Below are positions 56,720 to 64,000 of a stretch of DNA of 64,000 nucleotides, piece after piece (position 1 is the stretch's first letter; each line of letters opens with the position of its first letter). Position numbers and translations under genes: made by a program. The stretch is taken from the NCBI GenBank assembly GCA_963555705.1, contig OY743187.1:17188133-17252132 (forward strand). The letters run 5' to 3'. The notes beneath the pieces are model-generated. The model was not told where the DNA came from, made no database searches, and saw nothing but the letters and a program-made list of their open reading frames with translations. This DNA comes from Ligustrum vulgare. Taxonomy: Eukaryota; Streptophyta; Magnoliopsida; Lamiales; Oleaceae.

Positions 56720-56985
56720 AATTGTCATCGATATTTAATATTACATCAAATGTTATTGCACCAAATTAAAGTTAGATGACCCATTTAAGATTTTAAAAAA
56801 TAATAATGAAAAAAAAAAAAAAAAAATAACCCGCTCAAGAAGACATAGAAATAAACTCAAGTCTTGGTAAACCATCCGTGAAATGATATGTGGAAGATAA
56901 CAAAGAAAAATTGAGAGGACAAGATACGAGTCTTCCCCAATACAAAATTTTCTTCCACAAATACAAGGATGTTGAAAATTAATGT
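56720..56985 (+). repeat. Dispersed repeat family R, copy 4
   Basis: ATTGTCATCGATATTTAAT, then AAGAAGACATAGAAATAAAC, AACCATCCGTGAAATGATA and TTTTCTTCCACAAATACAAG in the usual order. Confidence 0.7.
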
Positions 56986-57054
56986 TATTTTTTATTTTAT
57001 TATTATTTTTATTTTTATTTTTATTTTTGAAAATTCATTCTTATCACAAAAATT

Positions 57055-57320
57055 AAAATCAGTCTTCCTCCACGGGTCAAGCCAAGAGGAAAAAAGGCAA
57101 ACAAGCGATCTAAAAATAATCTAAACTAGAGCCAATAGTGAACCCGGCAAGCTTGTGGGTAATCACGTTTCTATCCTAGCCATGTGACAACACGAACCAC
57201 ATTATCAATTAAAAGAAACTCACAAATTCCCCTAATATATGGGATGATAGATGCTAAAGGTTCCCCCCTTATTAAACCACAATTGTCAGTTAAAACTTCG
57301 GTATTTCACTCCAAAATTTT
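57055..57320 (-). pseudogene. RNase H-like (RVT_3-type) gene fragment
   Basis: On the minus strand: TDNCGLIRGEPLASIIPYI, then a frame change, DRNVITHKLAGFTIGSSLDY, a stop and SSWLDPWRK. The pattern 'TD ... N..H.LA' is that of the plant RNase H-like domain found in retroelement-derived ORFs. The catalytic start is cut off by the Helitron end at 57329. Fragmentary; name uncertain. Confidence 0.5.
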
Positions 57321-57328
57321 AATAAATA

Positions 57329-57357
57329 CTAGTTTTAGCTACGTGCGTTGCACGTGG
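57329..57357 (-). promoter_or_regulatory. Helitron 3' terminus: hairpin and CTAG
   Basis: Stem ACGTGC / GCACGT with a 3-base loop at 57341-57355; CTAG at 57329-57332; the next minus-strand base is T. This structure is the transposition terminator in Helitrons. Confidence 0.88.
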
Positions 57358-57798
57358 GTCGATAAAAGTGGTGTAAACTTCACTGTAGACAAAGTAGATT
57401 TGAATTTTTTAGTTGTTGGCCATATATTGTGTAAATTTCTGAATGTTTCAGAGTCACTTAGTATAGTAGTCATACATAAATTGTAACATAACTTATAGAT
57501 AAATTATACTAATGTGCTAGGATTCAAAGATTTACATATACATATTCGCAAAATACAGCCATACAATGGCTAATACAACACAGCCTAATGCTGATGAGAA
57601 TAATATTTTGCATACTTTGCATGACAAAAGGTTTTGATGCTAAGCTAACACCTTTTAACGCCTTACAAAGGCCATCCCCATCAAATGTTGGAAAAGAAAC
57701 TTGACAAAACCAAACATTTGGAAAGCATCAAAACAGTTTTCAAAAGACTTTGATAATACCAATATCAAAAGAGTTTGTTAACACCAATATGTTGATGC

Positions 57799-60292
57799 TT
57801 ATTGGTATTTTATTTTCCCCTGATCTTCATTTTCTGGTGAGGCGATTTTCTTGTTGCTTGTACTTGTTGTGTCATCACATCGGAATAAAGCCCTCTTTGC
57901 CGGTGGTGTGTTGCTTGCATTGCTTGTAGTAGTATTTCCTTTATCATTTTCCTCCTTATTTTCTTGTGATGTGTTAGACGGATCAAACATGAAGATGACC
58001 TCAAGCTTGAAATCAGATGAATGCGGTTTTGATATTGTCTTCACATAGAAGATTTTCTCGTCATTTATCTCCAAACGCACTGAATTTGTACCTTCCATTA
58101 AAGCTTGAGCGTTGGAGTGCAGGAAGTATTCTGCTGGGTTTCCAATAGCCGAAGCATTTATATTCCCTGTTGAATCCTCTAATTGTAAGAATACTTTGGC
58201 CCTATAATAAAATAAATTTTAAAAAAAATAGATGTTATGATATATTTATGATACCGTGAAATTAAATAATGAATTGAATATGATGCTGAATTTTAAAAGT
58301 GAAGTGAGGATGCTGTGAAATCATGAAGTATTCACAGTTAGAACGTGTAACACAGTTATAGCAAAAACCATTGTCATTAGCAGTGCAGGAAGACTATCTA
58401 GAGTCGAACCTTAAATTGTAGTTTGAATGCAATATTGTATGACTATTATGCTGTGAAATTAAAAAGTGAAGGGAAGATGTATGTACCTTGGAATTGCCTT
58501 TACATCAGTGCATTTACAATAGATGCAATCGTACACATCTCCAAATTTTTCACTTGAAATTTTGTTACAGTTACTACAACTCATGTACCAAAATGATTGG
58601 TTTAGAACTTTGACATATGATCTTGCTTTAATCCAGTGAAACCTTCTCTGAAATTAAACAAATGCATATGAGTATTTGTATAGATAAAAGAAAATTTATT
58701 ACTGATGAATAGAATCATTAACATTATTTTATAATACCAACAAAAAAATATGTTCTAGGAAGAAGTAAAAATTATTCCAGTAATTTATCTTACCGTGTTT
58801 TTAAGTCCTCGAATGTTCTTAATTTCAGTGAACTTTGTTTCATCACCTGGGATAGAAATCTTAATACAAGCAGATGTGAGGTACTGCTTGTCTGAAACTA
58901 TATCTTCAAGAATTGCCGTATTTGTACGTGCCCTATATTGGGAAAAAAAAACAAAAGAAAAAATTTAGTATATGATATAAGCTGTACAATATCTATTTAA
59001 TGGTTGTATATAAGAAATGAATAATGTGAATGAGTTGAAGAATTTACCATGATTTTAAGTCTTGTACAACTTCAAATGAACCATCGATGAAAAAAGAGCT
59101 ATTTTCCTTTGTTGAGAGTGATAGACCTGTGATGCCAGAAAATTGAAATATGTGAAGCTGGTGATGAAATGTTGATGCAGAATTATAAGTTAATTAAATA
59201 AGACACAGCACCATGGAATGATGAAGCTTTCAGATTTTTTCCCATCAGCACTGGCTTCTTGCTTAAATTTTCAGAAATGTAATGACATTCGACATCGACA
59301 AATGCCTCCCACATTGTTAAGAGAACAGTGTCAAACCTATTAGATGTTCAATGTAGGTGAGAAAATGTAATATATGTTATGCATAATCATTTACTATATG
59401 TAACTGTACAGGATATAGAGTTTTACTCTTTGTTAATTAAAACTAAGTCCTGAACTTGACATTCTGTTCCAGTGCGGGTTTGAAGAAGCCTTCGAGGGCT
59501 AATGTCTATCACCACTGCAATTATACCTACAAATATTTGAAATCAGGAAATTGTTATAAGAATCTGTCTTGTGTAAGAGTATTTATGTTGTTATGCAATT
59601 ATACACAAATTCAAGTTTTAAAATTTAGAGTACTTACTTATATCTGCATTAGAATCCATATATTCTGGAAGATCATCGAAGCTAGTGAAGTTGTAGGTAG
59701 ACATCAAGAGACTGTAGTTGTCTTCTTCAATTTGTTCTACTCTAGTTCGTCCAGAGATTGTCCATTGAACGTCTCCAGATTTTGCCCTGTATTCGGCATT
59801 TGTCAATTTCACGAATGCATTTGATATGAGGTATGTTTTCCCCAGTATCAATTTCTCTTGAAAAGTTGTGATGTTTTGATCATACAACGTTGCTTGTACC
59901 TTGGTTCCCTATAGAAGAAAATCTTGAATAAGTAATCAGACTAATCTGTGGGAACATTCATGATTATAGTGTTCGAAGTAGAAGGTACCTCAGAGTCCAT
60001 GAGCACAAAATTTTGATACTTGGTTGGGCTTTTCAGTGCTGTTTTGGGAGGGGATTTTTCAGCAACCACCACCTTTACAGTCCACCCATTTGTTCCCGGA
60101 GAAACATTACGAATCAGTTGGTATTCGTTGTTCATATTTCTGTTTGAAGTTACTGACATGAAAACAATTACAGGTAAGATTAGTTATTGCAGCAAAAGTG
60201 ATTATATGTTATTAAGAAGAAGTTTTAAATGGAAAAACAAATGGATTAAAGGATATACCTGTAATGTGTTTTGTTAATGCTTTTGTAGACAT
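57799..60292 (-). CDS. RPA1-like single-stranded-DNA-binding protein of the Helitron, nine exons, 491 aa
   Basis: Exons (minus, high to low): 60259-60292, 59989-60152, 59638-59908, 59427-59526, 59212-59336, 59048-59126, 58794-58932, 58487-58647, 57799-58201. All eight introns have GT-AG ends and all phases join without a stop; the total is 1476 nt including the stop. The protein has OB-fold stretches (WTVKVVVAEKSPPK; TKVQATLYDQ ... GKTYLISNAFVK; FDTVLLTMWEAFVDVE), a zinc ribbon CSNC...CIYC in the penultimate exon (Rep_fac-A_C type), and an acidic, serine/threonine-rich tail. It resembles the large RPA subunit, which protects and organises single-stranded DNA. Start choice: MSTKALTKHIT; a similar upstream sequence near 60400-60450 (ALTEHYSSVTKK) could be an alternative first exon. 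Confidence 0.88.
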
Positions 60293-60544
60293 GGAGTGAA
60301 AACACATAAAATGTGAGAATCAATGTTTTCTTATGAAGGATTTGAAATTTTAAAAAAAAAAATATATAGCGTAAGAATTTGTATACCTGAAGTCTTCTTT
60401 GTTACAGATGAGTAGTGCTCTGTTAATGCTTGTGCAGAGAAGATTTGTGAAGTTTCTTTGGAATAGAAGTTATATTTTATAATGGAAGAGGCAGAAGAAA
60501 ACAATGAGATTGACTTTTTTTTTCGAAAATTAATGACAGTGACT

Positions 60545-60830
60545 TTACTTACTGTAATAATGGAAAATATATGTACTGATTGTATGTGTCTGACTGCATG
60601 TAGTTTCTGTATAGTTTCTATATATTGAAACTTTAAAAAGTGCAGCCTTAGTAGTTAGGGAAGAAAAAGTAGCACAATTTGTGGGAAAAACAATGACAGT
60701 ACTGTAGTGGAAAAAGATACGTATGATTGTATGTATATATGAATGAACTTTCTATACATTGAAACTTTGAAAAGTGCTGTCTAAGCAGTCAGGGAAGAAA
60801 AAGTATCACAATTTTCTAGGAAAAAGTATG
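60545..60830. repeat. Imperfect 134-bp tandem duplication upstream of the RPA1-like gene
   Basis: ATTGAAACTTTRAAAAGTGC at about 60624 and 60758, with AGGGAAGAAAAAGTA and GACAGT segments in step. It lies 250-540 bp upstream of the chosen start and could affect expression. Confidence 0.8.
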
Positions 60831-61739
60831 AACTATTGTCTAAAAAGTAGCGTAATAACTTGTTGAAATAGATAATTAGATATTTCAATGTCAATAGTAG
60901 GTCCATAAAGCCTGCTGAAATGATGTTTCAACAGTTGATTCAGTCAGTCTGAAAAAGTATGGCATATTGTACTATTTTGAGTATTTGCTTTCTGATTAAT
61001 AAATTATATATAATATATATATATAGACTAATATACAATATAATAACGCAAAAAAAAAATAATAGTTTAAAAATGTTTATATATTTGTTTTTGAGGGCTA
61101 ATTGTAGCATTATTACATTTGAATTTCCTGAAATATTTTTCTGATATGAGAAACTTATTGACCTTTAAAAAATAGTTCAAAGTATATAAATTTTGAAGTG
61201 AAAAATATACAACAGAATGGAAGAAATAAAAATAATGAATTTTTACTCACCTGTGACAGTCTATAAACACTTAATTAAAAGGCAATTGTCACCTAGTAAT
61301 TGAGACTTACTTTTTGTACAACTTTTGGCAAAAGTGGATGCTGAGGATACTGCATCATTACAGTCGAAGATGTTTGGGTTAGATTATGCCAAGTTGAATA
61401 ATAAAATTTTATATTGTCATAATCAACAAATAAATTCAACATTAAGATAGCAAAGAAGTATGCAATGACAAGATTGCCATCTAAAATTATAGAGATGTAT
61501 TCAATTGGAAAATTCACTCTTTAATCACCTGATCATAAACTTATTTGTTCACTGTTGTACTCTTGCTTCTCAATATTGATCTGTGAAATTATTTAGTAAA
61601 TCTTATTCTCCAAATCATTCTAGCTTCATGAACATCTTGTGGAGGAGCGTTCAAGGAACCTGCTTTTGAACAAGTACAGAAAAAATTTGTTGTATGAAAC
61701 ATAAGGTATACAAATATAGATGTTTAGGTCATAGCATAA

Positions 61740-62050
61740 TTTCAACTTTGCAGTTATTGTGCGTTCAGTTTTGCAATAGAAAATAGTCAACATATATCTT
61801 GTCTTCTACTTTAAAAAAAAAAAAACTCTCATAAGCTTCAGGATGATGTTCAGTATTGGAATTCTTCATAAGCTTCAAATGCATTATTTCAAACTTGCAA
61901 TTATTATATGTTCAATGGTGCTATAGAAAGAAGTCAACTGAATGTATCTTTTCTTATACCATGCTATTTAAAAAAAAAAATCTCATTTGCTTCACCATTG
62001 TGCAGTAGAAAGAGTAGTCAACAGAATATATGTCCACATTTTAAAAGTCA
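61740..62050. repeat. Degenerate tandem repeat, about three units of ~130-150 bp
   Basis: TTGCARTTATT...GTTCA, GAAAGWAGTCAAC and TTTAAAAAAAAAA recur near 61750, 61895 and 62005. Non-coding. Confidence 0.6.
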
Positions 62051-62696
62051 TACCTAACATCATTTGATGTTGCTTCGAAGAATTTCCCTGTACTGAAAGA
62101 GGGTCCTTTAGAATGTTGGGATTTCCTACCAATAAATTTAAAGTAACAAATGTGCCAAATGTAACTATGTCAGACTAAATTTGGAAAAGTATACTGAGAA
62201 ACTAAATTAAAGTGTTCCACACAAATTATGAAATATGTGTCCAGTCAACCAACTTGCGCCATTCGAAATTAAAAAAAAAAAGACTACCTGCTCTATTAAG
62301 GATTTAAGAAAAATCATAATATTAAATTAAATACTGATACACGAAAACAAACCTGCATCTGCACATACTCAAAATGACTATATAGTTCATACTCTAGACC
62401 ATAATGAATCCAAGAATTAATATCTAAATATCACATAAAAAATCAGAATCCCCAAAACCCAATCCAAGAAACCACCATCTAGAAATATAACTTCCACTGT
62501 ATCCAGTTTAACAATAAAACCCAGGATTTTTGAGATGCCCAATTAAAAACCCAGCTAAGAAATAATAAGAAATCTAAATTATCAACTTGGCACAAAACAA
62601 CTCAATTCAAAATAATAAAAATATCTTTAAGATATTAAATTATCTAACCTAAATAATACTACGAATGTAACTTCAATTATTTATTTTTCAGTAATA

Positions 62697-63998
62697 CTAT
62701 GAATGAACAAGGGCTAATATTTCTTTATAGACAACATTTTTAGTACATTTCGAATGTAATTTTGATTTTTCAGTTGGTTTTATCAGAACTTTTATACAAT
62801 TACTTGTTTTAGCTCTAGATAATGCAACGTATAACTGCCCATGTGAAAAGACAGGTTCTGGAAGATATAAACCAACGAAATCAAGAGTTTGTCCCTGGGC
62901 TTTGTTTATTGTCATTGCAAAGCAAGGACGAATAGGAAATTGAGTTCTTTTGAAAGGAAACGAATTTTTTTCACTTTGAATGGGTATAAATGGTATTCTT
63001 GGCAAAAAAACTTGTTTACCGCAATATTCCCCTATAGAAATTTCAGCATGAATAACATTGCTTTCAAATGATCGACAAATTAATCTTGTACCATTGCATA
63101 GTCCTTCTGAGGGGTTAATATTCCTAAGTAATATAACAGGACAATTTGTTTTTAGTACAAGTTCATGTGGTGGAATACCATTTGGAGTTAATGTATTTAA
63201 GAAATCTTCATGGATGCTTTGATCTATTTTTTCTAATGTTTCATCATAGCTATAATATGTAAAAGTTTCTCCTGGTATTTCTTTAAGTAAAATGTTGTTG
63301 ATTAGATCTACGCATTCGTTTTTAGGAGTTAAAATTACTCTATTAACCATTGTATTTAAATTTGTAATATAATTTTCCAAATTTGGGAACACAATATTTA
63401 TCAATTTTTTCAATGATTTATGTTCTTCTTCAAACGGTATGGTTATTTCATTAGCATGTGTAATCATGTTGCATGTATGTTATGCTTCAATTCCATCACC
63501 AATATTAAGTAACATCTTAGAGAATAATGGATCTGATTGTGCTCTCATATTTTGAACCAATTGGAATTGTGTAAAATGTGGCCACAAGTTAGAATGTACT
63601 AAACTTGCTAGCATTATCTGGTTTTTGTTTCCTCTCTTAATAACAGGCAAAACTTGTCTAAAATCACCACCTAAAACAACCACTTTCCCACCAAATGGTA
63701 AATCGCATTCATTAATATCTCTAAGCATTTTATCTACAGCTTCAACAGCATAACGATGCACCATTGGTGCTTCATCCCAAATTATTAATTTGGCAATTCC
63801 AAACAAAGTTGCTAGTGCAGATTGTTTACTAATTGAACATGTAATGTCATTAGTTATTTCTAATGGAATTTTGAATCTTGAATGTGCAGTTCGCGCTCCA
63901 GGCAACAAAGCAGCTGCCACTCCCGAAGAAGCAGTAGCTAATGCAATAAGATTTTTTGACCTAATTGTTGTAAGTAATGCTTTATATAAAAATGTTTT
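62697..63998 (-). pseudogene. C-terminal PIF1-like helicase of the Helitron Rep/helicase gene, one in-frame stop; 5' part outside the window
   Basis: The minus-strand frame runs from the window edge. Motifs: KTFLYKALL just after the Walker A glycines (cut by the edge), ALATASSGVAAALLPG, LIIWDEAPM (Walker B, DEAD-like), VVLGGDFRQVLPVI (motif III), and FAMTINKAQGQTLDFVG ... YVALSRAK (motifs V-VI). This is the DNA-unwinding half of the Helitron transposase. One TAA at 63480-63482 splits the frame (GDGIEA stop, then HTCNMITHANEITIP in the same frame). Otherwise it is open to a stop at 62697. Either the copy is inactivated or the TAA lies in a spliced or readthrough region; no good intron was seen. 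The Rep domain is not in the window. Confidence 0.9.
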
Positions 63999-64000
63999 AC

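Larger units (their letters stand above)
57329..64000 (-). mobile_element. Coding Helitron, 3' part (5' end beyond the window)
   Basis: The minus-strand 3' terminus is ACGTGCAACGCACGT (hairpin), a short linker and CTAG followed by host T, a textbook Helitron end at 57329. Upstream on the same strand are an intact RPA1-like gene and the PIF1-like helicase end of the Rep/helicase gene, which runs off the window. This gene set is characteristic of plant Helitrons, which transpose as rolling circles. No long terminal repeats or target duplication are present, as expected. 60300-62690 between the genes is non-coding and repeat-rich. Confidence 0.88.

Overview
This is AT-rich nuclear DNA of a flowering plant. 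Evidence: Ty1/copia and Ty3/gypsy (Athila-like) retrotransposons with tRNA-type primer sites, hAT and CACTA-like non-autonomous elements, a plant-type Helitron carrying an RPA1-like gene, and remnants of plant gene families (BOI-type RING E3 ligase, ASPG1-type aspartic protease). No rRNA or tRNA gene, CRISPR array or prokaryotic operon was seen. Species cannot be named from this window. Only one gene reads as fully intact: the nine-exon RPA1-like gene at 57799-60292 (minus).

Layout. 1-6507: an eroded host-gene fragment split by Copia-I copy A (210-6502, minus, TSD AATCC). 6656-8732: a probable non-autonomous Helitron; 8758-9247: a hAT-type element; then AT-rich spacer with an inverted-repeat element, a dispersed repeat, a 276-bp tandem duplication and a ~187-bp satellite (11930-12830). 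13105-36978: a nested cluster. The outer Athila-like element Gypsy-II (minus, TSD ATCAT) contains Gypsy-I (20037-32621, plus, TSD GAGGC/GAGGA), which itself has a hAT element in its 5' LTR; Gypsy-II's 3' half also holds a solo LTR, a 5S-rRNA-derived piece, another hAT element and a Gypsy-III 3' fragment. 36984-41278: spacer with fold-back elements and an aspartic-protease pseudogene. 41279-48882: a BOI-like RING E3 ligase gene (minus) whose RING finger is split by Copia-I copy B (41387-47831, plus). A young Copia-II (48957-53713, minus, TSD GTAAA) sits just upstream of the exons found. 53719-57328: spacer with a CACTA-type element and two more dispersed-repeat copies. 57329-64000: the 3' part of a coding Helitron (minus) with the end of the PIF1-like helicase and the RPA1-like gene; its 5' end lies outside the window.

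How the parts relate. Most of the window is transposons inserted into transposons. Both Copia-I copies lack protease and the integrase catalytic core at the same fusion point, so the family probably spread using proteins from relatives. Gypsy-II lost everything between protease and the integrase tail. Copia-II is nearly intact apart from three nonsense codons and an altered integrase residue. Single-stranded-DNA-binding (RPA1-like) and helicase functions lie together in the Helitron, as in other plant Helitrons. Recurrent themes are GC-rich palindromes in LTRs and G-rich subterminal arrays in the hAT elements. All coordinates and comparisons were made by eye; boundaries of degenerate features are approximate.
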